Shown: positions 1-6,186, counted from the first letter of the stretch. The stretch is 7,988 bases of DNA from Conexibacteraceae bacterium (GCA_009785395.1 WQWK01000085.1:1-7988), one strand, 5' to 3'. Translations and numbers: made by a program. The notes: generated from the sequence alone by a model not told the origin.

Positions 1-194
1 CCCTCGAGCGCCGTGACGATCGTGGTGTCGTGGCGGCCGGGGATCGCGAAGCCGTGGATGATCAGGCCACCGAGCGCAGCGCCGGCGACCGCGCCGACGA
101 ACGCGCCGACGATGCCGCCCCAGTAGCGATCGGGCAGCCAGATCGTGAAGTGCCAGATCGCAAGACCCATGACTACCCAGGCGAGCAGGCCCAT
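1..194 (-). CDS. Small glycine-zipper membrane protein, 5' part only (runs off left edge)
   Basis: The visible 64 residues start at the ATG at 194-192 and continue past the window edge. Residues 1-20 are hydrophobic and Trp-rich (MGLLAWVVMGLAIWHFTIWL), a first membrane segment. A short polar turn (PDRYW) follows, then a second membrane segment at about 26-50. That segment has glycines at 26, 30, 34, 38 and 42, a regular GxxxG ladder typical of tightly packed or oligomerising helices. After residue 52 the chain becomes polar. The start overlaps the secDF stop in TGATG, and a strong GGGAGG lies 8 bases upstream inside the last secDF codons, so translation is probably coupled to secDF. The shape resembles small transglycosylase-associated/GlsB-type stress membrane proteins, but I cannot assign it to that family. 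Function unknown; a role near the Sec membrane machinery is only inferred from position. Confidence 0.72.
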   Translation of the reverse strand, partial: MGLLAWVVMGLAIWHFTIWLPDRYWGGIVGAFVGAVAGAALGGLIIHGFAIPGRHDTTIVTALE

Positions 195-3100
195 CAGCGC
201 TTCCTCCCGTGACGGCGATTGCGGGGACGCGAGGGCCGCTTGGGGCCGGGCGTCGTGGGCGCGACGCCCTCGTTCTCGGCCTCGTCCGGGGCCGGCGTGA
301 CTGGGCGCCGGCCACCGTCGGCGACCGGCTGGTCGCCCTGCCCGGACGCGTCATCGACCTCGACCGGCGGTTCCGGGTCAGGCTCGGGGCTCTGGACCGG
401 CGCCACCGGTGTCGCGGTCGGACGGTTGGCGCGCCGCTGCGGGGTGGTGGGCAGCGCGTCCGGGCCGTCGTCCTCAACCGTATGCGCGATCCGCTCGGTC
501 AGCCGCGAGGGCCGGCGACGCGGCGCGTCACGCTTGTCATCGAGCCCGAGGTCGCGCTTCATCTGCTCGAACTCGGCGGCCGACACGTTCTCATCCTGCG
601 GGGCGGTCAGACGCCCGGTCCTGCCGATCCGCCCCGTGGTCGGCTCGACATCGCCGCCGTCCGCGTAGGCAGGCACACGACCGAACTCGGCGGTGATGCG
701 GTCGCGACGCGCCTTGTACCCGTGCTCGCGCTCCTTCCAGTGCGTCAGCACCGGTGAGGCGATGAAGATCGACGAGTACGCGCCGGAGGCCACGCCGATC
801 AGCAGCGCGAACGCGAAGTCCTTGAGCGTCGCGCCGCCGAACAGCAGCAGCGCGATGATCGGCAGCAGCGTACATGAGGTGGTGATCAGCGACCGGGTGA
901 GCACCTCGGACATGGAGCGGTTCACGATCTGGGAGAACGCGGCCCGCGGCATCCGCGGCATGTTCTCGCGGACACGGTCGAAGACGATGATCGTGTCGTA
1001 GAGCGAATAGCCGAGAATCGTCAGCAGCGCGGCCACCGTGTTGGCGGTGACGACGCGGCCGGTGAGCGCATAGACGCCCGCAGTTATCAGCAGGTCGTGC
1101 ATCAACGCAATCAGCACCGGAACGGTGAACTTCCACTCGAATCTGAGCGCCACGTAGAGCGAGATCAGGAACAGCGAGACGATGATCGCGATCACGGCGC
1201 TCTTGGTCACGGTCGAGCCGAACGCGGGACCGACCGAGGTGGTGTTGAAGCCGTTGGTTCCGCCGCGGATCTGGTACTTGTTCTCGAGCTCGGAGCGGAG
1301 CTTCTCGTACTGGATCTGTCCGAGGAACTTGGACTGGATCTGGAAGCCGTTGGGACCCAGCGTCTTGTTGTTGTGGACGGCCTGGATCGTCGCATTGCCG
1401 CCGCCCACGCCGGACACGAGCGACCTGACCTCGTTGACGGTCGCCGGGTGTTCGAGGCCGACGGCGATCTGCGTGCCGCCCGTGAAGTCGATGCCGAGGT
1501 TGAGACCGCGGCCGCCGATCGCGAGCGCGCCGACGAGCAGGATCACGCCTGACATCGAGAAGAAGTAGCGGCTCATGCCCATGAAGTCGAAGCGCCAGTG
1601 CCGCTTCTTGCCGCCGGCGCCGAGCGCCGACGGGCTCTGGACCGCGCGCGAATCGCCCATCGTCATCAGGATCGCCTGGGTCGCGAGCACGGCCGTGAAC
1701 AGCGAGACGAACGTGCCGATGCCGAGCGTGAAGGCGAAGCCCTTGACGTCGGAGGTGGCGAGCACGAACAGGATGAACGCGGTCATGATCGTCACGACGT
1801 TCGCGTCGATGATCGCTGTCAGGCCCTTGCGGTAGCCGGTGATGATGCCCTGGCGGATCGATCTGCCGCCGCGGATCTCCTCCTTGACGCGCTCGAAGAT
1901 GACGACGTTCGCGTCGGCTGCCACACCGATCGTGAGGATCAGGCCGGCGATGCCGGCGAGCGTCATCGTGATCGGGATCAGCTTGATCAGCGCGTAGAAG
2001 TAGATGCCGTAGACGACCAGGCCGCCGACCGCGATCAGGCCGAGCAGGCGGTAGTACGCGAGCAGCAGCAGGACCACGAGCGCGAGGCCGACCAGGCCGG
2101 CGACGAGGCCCTGGTGCAGCGCCTGCGAGCCGAGCGACGCCGAGACCTGGCTCTCGGAGATCTGCACGAGCCTGACCGGCAGCGCGCCGAGCCGCAGCTG
2201 CGTCGCCAGCGCCTCAGCGGTGGTGGTCGTGAAGCCGCCCGTGATCTCGCTGCCGTTGCTGGCGGGGATTCCGGACGGGAACTGCTTGTAGTCGACCTGC
2301 GGGACGCTGATCAGCTGGTTGTCGAGCGCGATCGCGAAGTGCTGGTTGAGCTGCTGGCCGCCGAGACTGACCGTCAGGCCGCGCACCGCGAGCTTCCGGG
2401 TGACGTTCTGGAAGAGGTTGACGCCGTTGCCCTGGAAACCGAAGTTGACGCTGGGCTGTCCGCTCGCGTCGGTGCTCGCCGTCGGGTTGGAGATGTCGGT
2501 GCCGCGCAGCGCAACGTCGTCCCTGAGGACGTAGTAACCGGCGTCGGGTGAGCCGTACTTGGGCCTGTTGGCGAAGCTGTTCGGCACCGCCTGCAGAACC
2601 TGTGTGCCCTGCTCGACGACGATCACCTGCGTACCCGCGGTCTCGGCCGCCGACAGCCCCGACTTCAGCTGCGCCAGCGCCTGGGCGCGCGGCTCCGAGG
2701 CCGGAACCTGCAGCGGCCCGGCGATCAGGCAGTGCACGTTCTTCTGCACGTGGGCGCCCTGTGCGGCCGCGTAGGCGTCGCAGGCCGAGCTGCCGGGCGA
2801 GCCGAACAGGAAGTACTCGCTGCCGTAACGGGCCCTGTTGTTCACGTTTGCCTCGAACGGCTGCTTGGCGGCGAGCTCGACGGCCGGGTAGAAGCCCATC
2901 GCTCCGACGGCGGGGCTGTTGGAACCAGGACCCGCGGTGCTGGTGCCCTGGCTGAGCGCGACCGAGGTCGGATCCTTGGTCGCGAGGCCGTTGGCCACCG
3001 GCTGCCCGGACGGCGTCAGCACGCTGGCCTCCCAGTCGTAGAAGAACAGCTGGGCCGTGGTGCCGACCGCCGACTCCGCCTGTGCGACGTTGGTGACGTC

Positions 3101-3379
3101 GGGCAGCTGCACGTCGATCAGGTTGGAGCCCTGCGTCGTGATGTCCGGCTGCGTCACACCAAGCTGGTTCACGCGATTGTTCATCACGTCGACCGTCCGC
3201 TGCATCGAGGCGGGGTTGACCGGAGAGTGCGGCGTCGGCTCGGCGCGATAGATGAGCTCGACCCCGCCCTTGAGGTCGAGTCCCAGTCGCGTCGGCTTGA
3301 TCGCGATGAAGACGAAGGATGCGGCGATCAGCCCTGCTACGAGCAGCAGGATGAATCCATGGCGTTGGCGATCAGTCAT
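194..3379 (-). CDS. secDF: Fused protein-export membrane protein SecD-SecF
   Basis: SecDF is the accessory motor of the Sec translocon. It uses the proton gradient to pull substrates out on the outer face. Visible parts: TM1 at about 8-27; the SecD motif GLDLKGG at 33-39; a large extracytoplasmic P1 region to about 415; TM2-TM6 at about 422-573, with the TM4 motif ADANVVIFERVKEE (Asp489, Arg497); a linker at 575-600; SecF TM7 at 607-623 with LGIDFTGG at 628-635; a P4 domain to about 725; TM8-TM12 to about 877, with the SecF motif YDTIIVFDRVREN (Asp795). Asp489 and Asp795 match the intramembrane acidic residues needed for proton use. At 1061 residues it is far longer than Bacillus or Thermus SecDF (about 735), from a bigger P1 and a roughly 175-residue cytoplasmic tail rich in Pro, Asp, Glu and Arg that ends in a basic run. 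The ATG is the only possible start: an in-frame TAA lies 14 codons upstream with no start codon between. No Shine-Dalgarno sequence is visible. Confidence 0.96.
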   Translation of the reverse strand: MTDRQRHGFILLLVAGLIAASFVFIAIKPTRLGLDLKGGVELIYRAEPTPHSPVNPASMQRTVDVMNNRVNQLGVTQPDITTQGSNLIDVQLPDVTNVAQAESAVGTTAQLFFYDWEASVLTPSGQPVANGLATKDPTSVALSQGTSTAGPGSNSPAVGAMGFYPAVELAAKQPFEANVNNRARYGSEYFLFGSPGSSACDAYAAAQGAHVQKNVHCLIAGPLQVPASEPRAQALAQLKSGLSAAETAGTQVIVVEQGTQVLQAVPNSFANRPKYGSPDAGYYVLRDDVALRGTDISNPTASTDASGQPSVNFGFQGNGVNLFQNVTRKLAVRGLTVSLGGQQLNQHFAIALDNQLISVPQVDYKQFPSGIPASNGSEITGGFTTTTAEALATQLRLGALPVRLVQISESQVSASLGSQALHQGLVAGLVGLALVVLLLLAYYRLLGLIAVGGLVVYGIYFYALIKLIPITMTLAGIAGLILTIGVAADANVVIFERVKEEIRGGRSIRQGIITGYRKGLTAIIDANVVTIMTAFILFVLATSDVKGFAFTLGIGTFVSLFTAVLATQAILMTMGDSRAVQSPSALGAGGKKRHWRFDFMGMSRYFFSMSGVILLVGALAIGGRGLNLGIDFTGGTQIAVGLEHPATVNEVRSLVSGVGGGNATIQAVHNNKTLGPNGFQIQSKFLGQIQYEKLRSELENKYQIRGGTNGFNTTSVGPAFGSTVTKSAVIAIIVSLFLISLYVALRFEWKFTVPVLIALMHDLLITAGVYALTGRVVTANTVAALLTILGYSLYDTIIVFDRVRENMPRMPRAAFSQIVNRSMSEVLTRSLITTSCTLLPIIALLLFGGATLKDFAFALLIGVASGAYSSIFIASPVLTHWKEREHGYKARRDRITAEFGRVPAYADGGDVEPTTGRIGRTGRLTAPQDENVSAAEFEQMKRDLGLDDKRDAPRRRPSRLTERIAHTVEDDGPDALPTTPQRRANRPTATPVAPVQSPEPDPEPPVEVDDASGQGDQPVADGGRRPVTPAPDEAENEGVAPTTPGPKRPSRPRNRRHGRKR
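201..208 (-). promoter_or_regulatory. Ribosome binding site of the small membrane protein, inside the secDF 3' end
   Basis: On the minus strand the sequence reads GGGAGGAA, with GGAGG ending 8 bases before the ATG at 194. It lies in the Gly-Arg-Lys codons at the secDF C-terminus. Together with the one-base stop/start overlap (TGATG) it fixes the downstream start and suggests translational coupling. Confidence 0.7.
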
Positions 3380-3390
3380 CGGACAGCTTG

Positions 3391-3396
3391 ATGCTA
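3391..3396 (-). promoter_or_regulatory. Possible -10 element of secDF (near-leaderless start)
   Basis: TAGCAT on the minus strand fits the actinobacterial -10 core TANNNT and lies 11 bases before the secDF ATG, in the 39-base gap after the pas gene. It would put the transcript start only a few bases before the ATG, which has no Shine-Dalgarno sequence. No -35 match is visible. Weak evidence taken alone. Confidence 0.25.
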
Positions 3397-3418
3397 GAAG
3401 GGTTGGCTTTCGGCGGCG

Positions 3419-3889
3419 TTAGGATGCCGCGCGCCCATTCGAGGGCGTCAGCACGACGAGCAGGCCGCCCTCTTCGTCGTCGTATGCGGGAAAGATATCG
3501 GCCACGGCGCTGGCGCGCTCGGGACCGGCATTGAGTGTGACCGGTTTGCCGCTCACGCGCACCTCCCACTCGAGGGCAGTTGCGATGTGATCGACGCCGT
3601 CAGCGAAGCTGAGCCCGAGCGCCTCCTGGAGCGGCTGGCCGATCGCGGACTCCGTGCGCAGACCCGTGAACTCGAACGCGCCGCGACCGCAGTCGACGAC
3701 CCGGCCCTCAGCATCGCAGGCGAAAAACGCCGCGGCGGGCGCCGGGTAGTAGTCGTCGAGCAGCTCGAACAGGTACGCGAACCCGCACTTCTCGCACCCG
3801 CGCGCCTCGCGCCGGAAGCCGGCGTTGCGGTCCGTCCCCATCGAACGGTTCCCGCAGTGCGGGCAGATGAAGTAGTGCTCGTGGGCCAT
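3419..3889 (-). CDS. Zinc-ribbon plus PAS-like domain protein, function unknown
   Basis: This 156-residue protein has two parts. Residues 1-40 hold two Cys pairs, CPHC (Cys9, Cys12) and CEKC (Cys32, Cys35), spaced as in a rubredoxin-type zinc ribbon. Residues from about 45 (FELLDDYYPAP) onward look like a single PAS fold: a hydrophobic strand FFACDAEGRVVDCGRGA, a helix region FTGL...AIGQPLQEALGL, and later strands WEVRVSGKPVTLNAG and GGLLVVLTPS. The PAS part carries two further cysteines, Cys58 and Cys67. There is no output domain (kinase, GGDEF or helix-turn-helix), no signal peptide and no membrane segment, so it is probably a soluble sensor or adaptor acting through a partner. It lies 72 bases after ruvB and 39 before secDF, where yajC is often found. 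No Shine-Dalgarno sequence precedes the ATG. The PAS call rests on pattern, not a search; the zinc ribbon is clearer. The bound cofactor and role are unknown. Confidence 0.85.
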   Translation of the reverse strand: MAHEHYFICPHCGNRSMGTDRNAGFRREARGCEKCGFAYLFELLDDYYPAPAAAFFACDAEGRVVDCGRGAFEFTGLRTESAIGQPLQEALGLSFADGVDHIATALEWEVRVSGKPVTLNAGPERASAVADIFPAYDDEEGGLLVVLTPSNGRAAS

Positions 3890-3899
3890 CCGACGCGTG

Positions 3900-3905
3900 A
3901 GGATA
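3900..3905 (-). promoter_or_regulatory. Possible -10 element of the PAS/zinc-ribbon gene
   Basis: TATCCT on the minus strand matches TANNNT and ends 10 bases before the ATG at 3889. The gene has no Shine-Dalgarno sequence, so a very short or absent leader would fit. No convincing -35 box. If real, pas (and perhaps secDF) can be transcribed separately from ruvCAB. Confidence 0.3.
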
Positions 3906-3961
3906 GTCCGTCTCAGGAAGTTGACCGCTTATGGACTGCGCGAGCTCGGAGCGACCTGGGC

Positions 3962-4969
3962 TCAGATCAGCCCGAGCTGCGCGGCCGGGGGTTCGAGCCG
4001 CAAGTGCTCGAACGCGCGCCGCGTAGCGGCGCGGCCGCGCGGCGTGCGCTCGATCAGGCCACACTGGAGCAGATACGGCTCGTAAACGTCCTCGATCGTG
4101 TCCTGCTCCTCGCCGACCGAGGCGGCCAGCGTCGAGAGCCCGACGGGGCCGCCTGAGAACTTCTCGCAGATCGTGCGCAGGATCTCCCGGTCGAGCCGGT
4201 CGAGCCCGGCGTGATCGACCTCCAGCAGGTCGAGCGCGGCACCCGCCACCGACTCGGTGACGATGCCGCTGCCACGCACCTCGGCGTAGTCGCGGACCCG
4301 CTTGAGCAGGCGGTTGGCGACGCGCGGTGTGCCGCGGCTGCGCGACGCCACGGCCAGCGCCCCGCCGTCCTCGACCTCGACGCCGAGCAGCCGCGCGGAG
4401 CGCCGCACGATCTGTGCCAGCTCCGGCGGCCCGTAGTGGTCGAGCCGGTGCTGGATGCCGAAGCGGTCGCGCAGCGGCGTGCTGAGCAGGCCGGTGCGCG
4501 TCGTCGCTCCGACCAGCGTGAACGGCGGCAGATCGATTGTCACGACCCGCGCGCCCGCTCCCTGGCCGACCGTGATCGGCAGGCAGTGGTCCTCCATCGC
4601 CGGGTAGAACGTCTCCTCCAGCGCGCGGGGCAGCCGGTGGATCTCGTCGACGAAGAAGACCGAGCGCGGCTCGAGCGCCGTGAGCAGCGCGGCGATGTCA
4701 GCCTTGCGCTCGAGCGCCGGCCCGGCCGTCTGCACGAACGGCACCCCCAGCTCGGCGGCGACGATCTGCGCCAGCGAGGTCTTGCCGAGCCCCGGCGGCC
4801 CCGCCAGCAGCACGTGGTCAAGCGCCTCGCCGCGCGCGGCGGCGGCGGCGATCGAGACGCCCAGCTGGTCCTTGAGCGCCTCCTGCCCGATGAAATCCTC
4901 GAGCTGGCGCGGGCGCAGCGAACGATCGACGTCGTCTTCAGGCAGCGCCTCCGCGCTCAGGATCGTCAT
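3962..4969 (-). CDS. ruvB: Holliday junction branch-migration helicase RuvB
   Basis: RuvB is the AAA+ hexameric motor that, with RuvA, drives branch migration of Holliday junctions using ATP. Length is 335 residues, the usual family size. Seen in order: the N-terminal [13 protein letters not shown] (18-30); Walker A GPPGLGKT (57-64); Walker [11 protein letters not shown] (105-114); sensor 1 GATTRTG (154-160); the PLRDRFG segment with the arginine finger (165-171); sensor 2 around [13 protein letters not shown] (212-224); and a winged-helix DNA-binding domain from about 255, with TPRGR (309-313) in the wing hairpin. All key residues are intact. The start overlaps the ruvA stop as ATGA (4966-4969); a GAGGG at 4980-4984 inside ruvA, 10 bases before the ATG, is the likely ribosome site. 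The GGAG touching the ATG is too close to serve. Confidence 0.98.
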   Translation of the reverse strand: MTILSAEALPEDDVDRSLRPRQLEDFIGQEALKDQLGVSIAAAAARGEALDHVLLAGPPGLGKTSLAQIVAAELGVPFVQTAGPALERKADIAALLTALEPRSVFFVDEIHRLPRALEETFYPAMEDHCLPITVGQGAGARVVTIDLPPFTLVGATTRTGLLSTPLRDRFGIQHRLDHYGPPELAQIVRRSARLLGVEVEDGGALAVASRSRGTPRVANRLLKRVRDYAEVRGSGIVTESVAGAALDLLEVDHAGLDRLDREILRTICEKFSGGPVGLSTLAASVGEEQDTIEDVYEPYLLQCGLIERTPRGRAATRRAFEHLRLEPPAAQLGLI

Positions 4970-5544
4970 CTCCGTGCTGCCCTCAGCGCCTCAGCGATCA
5001 GATCCTCGGGCGTCTCCCCGCCGAGCCCGTCCAGCAGCCCGTCGGCCTCCTCGGCGCTGTAGCCGAGGCCGATCAGGCCCTCCCGCGCGAGTGCGCGTGG
5101 ATCGTCGGAGCGGACAACGCGGATTGCGCCCTCGGGCACGTTCACGCCGACCTTCTCGCGCAGTTCGACGATGATCCGCTCGGCCGTGCGCTTGCCGACG
5201 CCCTTGACGGCCTGGAAGCGGGCGCTGTCCCCCGCAGCGATCGCCGCGAGCAGGTCGCGCGCCGGTCCACCCGACAAGACATCCAGCGCGACCTTGGGGC
5301 CCACCGACTGGACGCCCAGCAACATCAGGAAGAGGTCGCGCTCCTCCTCGGTCGCGAACCCGTACAGCAGCAGCGCGTCGTCGCGGGGGATCAGGTGCGC
5401 GTGCAGCGCCACCCGGTTGCCGACGGCCGGCACGTGACGCAGCGTCTCGCTGGAGACCGACAGCCTGTAGCCGACGCCGCCGCAATCGACGATCACGTGG
5501 TCGGAGCGGCGCACCGCGACCGCGCCGCTCACCAGCGCGATCAT
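4966..5544 (-). CDS. ruvA: Holliday junction recognition protein RuvA
   Basis: RuvA tetramers bind and hold the four-way junction open and load RuvB. With the start at 5544 the protein is 192 residues, close to the usual ~200. Domain I (1-63) is the OB fold beginning MIALVSG and carries the acidic pin Asp55-Asp56 in [10 protein letters not shown]. Domain II has two helix-hairpin-helix motifs, [16 protein letters not shown] (77-92) and [16 protein letters not shown] (113-128). Domain III (about 148-192) is the small C-terminal RuvB-binding helix bundle. The frame stays open to an ATG at 5595, but the extra 17 residues do not resemble RuvA and lie in ruvC. GGAGG at 5552-5556, 7 bases ahead, supports 5544. 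It overlaps the ruvC stop (5541-5544) and the ruvB start, each as ATGA. Confidence 0.97.
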   Translation of the reverse strand: MIALVSGAVAVRRSDHVIVDCGGVGYRLSVSSETLRHVPAVGNRVALHAHLIPRDDALLLYGFATEEERDLFLMLLGVQSVGPKVALDVLSGGPARDLLAAIAAGDSARFQAVKGVGKRTAERIIVELREKVGVNVPEGAIRVVRSDDPRALAREGLIGLGYSAEEADGLLDGLGGETPEDLIAEALRAARR

Positions 5545-6041
5545 GCGGCAGCCTCCGCGATCGCTCCCGCCAGCGGCGCGCGGTTGACATCGCACACCGC
5601 CACCGCCAGCGCGTCGGCGGCGTGGTCGGGCCGGGGTGGCGACGAGAGCCCCAACAGCCGGGCGACCATGCGAGACACCTGGTCCTTGCCGGCACGGCCG
5701 CTGCCGCAGACCGCCGCCTTGACCTGCTGCGGCGTGTAGGTGCGCACCGGCAGGCCACGCTGGCCGGCCGCGAGCAGCACGACGCCGCGCGCCTGGCCGA
5801 CGGCCATCGCGCTCACCACGTTCGCGCCGAAGTACAGGTCCTCCACGGCGACCGCGTCGACATCGAAGCGGGCCAGCAACTCCGCCACGTCACTGAAGAT
5901 CTCGGCGAGCCGCGCCTCGGGAGCCACCGCGGCACCCGTCTCGATCACCCCGAACTCGAGCGCCTGCACGCTCGATCCGCCGCTCGCGACGATCCCGTAA
6001 CCGGTGTTGGCGAGCCCCGGGTCGATTCCCAAAACGATCAT
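5541..6041 (-). CDS. ruvC: Crossover junction endodeoxyribonuclease RuvC
   Basis: RuvC dimers cut Holliday junctions symmetrically after RuvAB branch migration. The 166-residue protein is of normal length (E. coli 173). It begins with MIVLGIDPGLANTGYG (1-16), holding the first catalytic Asp7. Glu67 lies in AVEDLYFGANVVSAMAVGQARG. The last metal-binding pair is His140 and Asp143 in RPDHAADALAVAV, the His/Asp version known from Thermus RuvC rather than the Asp/Asp of E. coli. Tyr70/Phe71 lie where the junction-stacking aromatic of the family is found. It is the first gene of a ruvC-ruvA-ruvB operon with ATGA overlaps. Only a weak AGG precedes the start. A LexA-type box covers the start codon, suggesting damage control. 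Confidence 0.97.
   Translation of the reverse strand: MIVLGIDPGLANTGYGIVASGGSSVQALEFGVIETGAAVAPEARLAEIFSDVAELLARFDVDAVAVEDLYFGANVVSAMAVGQARGVVLLAAGQRGLPVRTYTPQQVKAAVCGSGRAGKDQVSRMVARLLGLSSPPRPDHAADALAVAVCDVNRAPLAGAIAEAAA
5552..5556 (-). promoter_or_regulatory. Ribosome binding site deciding the ruvA start
   Basis: GGAGG on the minus strand, 7 bases before the ATG at 5544, inside the 3' end of ruvC. It selects the MIALVSG start over the upstream in-frame ATG at 5595. Confidence 0.75.
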
Positions 6042-6048
6042 GTGTTCG
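6035..6048 (-). promoter_or_regulatory. Candidate SOS (LexA) box over the ruvC start codon
   Basis: The minus-strand 14-mer CGAACACATGATCG fits the Gram-positive/actinobacterial LexA consensus CGAACRNRYGTTYG at every position but one (A for T in the right half). The ATG of ruvC lies inside it. Damage-inducible ruvC with a LexA box is known in Mycobacterium. Here the call is a motif match only, and the motif used by this organism's LexA is unknown. Confidence 0.4.
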
Positions 6049-6069
6049 CCTATTCAACGCAACCCGCCG

Positions 6070-6108
6070 GACGCCTCCCCAATCGGCACCGAGACGCCTC
6101 CCCGATCG
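6070..6108. repeat. Two direct 16-base repeats, 23 bases apart, in the divergent spacer
   Basis: GACGCCTCCCCAATCG (6070-6085) and GACGCCTCCCCGATCG (6093-6108) differ at one base. The 23-base period is about two helical turns. They lie 29-67 bases upstream of ruvC and 79-117 bases upstream of the DUF427 ATG, so they could be paired binding sites for a regulator of either gene. The rest of the 145-base spacer holds a promoter-like element, a palindrome and the DUF427 ribosome site. Confidence 0.6.
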
Positions 6109-6148
6109 CCGGCCGCGGTGGCCCCGCCAGCCGAACACGTCCGAGGTC

Positions 6149-6154
6149 TAACTT
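6149..6154 (+). promoter_or_regulatory. Possible -10 element for the DUF427 gene
   Basis: TAACTT fits TANNNT. A start of transcription 7 or so bases on (about 6161) would fall in the middle of the palindrome at 6155-6168 and leave a leader of about 26 bases with a strong ribosome site. No clear -35 hexamer is seen. Confidence 0.35.
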
Positions 6155-6168
6155 GTGTTGAACAACAC
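6155..6168. promoter_or_regulatory. Palindrome at the DUF427 promoter, candidate operator
   Basis: GTGTTG-AA-CAACAC is a perfect 6+6 inverted repeat with a two-base centre. Such a short centre suits a dimeric DNA-binding protein better than an RNA hairpin. It starts right after the TAACTT element and ends four bases before the ribosome site, a classic repressor position. Confidence 0.4.
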
Positions 6169-6172
6169 CGGC

Positions 6173-6180
6173 AAAGGAGG
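6173..6180 (+). promoter_or_regulatory. Strong ribosome binding site deciding the DUF427 start
   Basis: AAAGGAGG is a near-perfect Shine-Dalgarno sequence, 6 bases before the ATG at 6187. The reading frame is open further up to 6004, but that part overlaps ruvC and the spacer and is not protein-like. Confidence 0.85.
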
Positions 6181-6186
6181 CGTGAC

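Noticed and set aside
1550..1700. SecD-SecF fusion as a sequencing frameshift artefact
   Set aside because: The linker reads in frame into a complete SecF start with a plausible basic linker, and natural fusions of this kind are known.
1598..2551. 317-codon open frame on the plus strand, antisense to secDF
   Set aside because: Composition (Asp, Arg, Glu, Ala, Val runs) is that of a shadow frame of GC-rich coding DNA, and the opposite strand holds a fully conserved SecDF. The same holds for 2732-3391, 3587-4156, 4211-5062, 5622-6161 and 6905-7393.
3372..3569. 65-codon minus-strand frame between the pas gene and secDF as a small gene
   Set aside because: Its Arg-rich sequence overlaps the pas gene in another frame and has no ribosome site or recognisable features.
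5545..5595. Upstream extension of RuvA from an ATG at 5595
   Set aside because: The 17 extra residues lie inside ruvC, are not RuvA-like, and a good GGAGG precedes the ATG at 5544.
6004..6186. Extension of the DUF427 protein upstream to 6004
   Set aside because: It overlaps ruvC and the regulatory spacer, reads as low-quality Pro/Arg-rich sequence, and a near-perfect ribosome site marks 6187.
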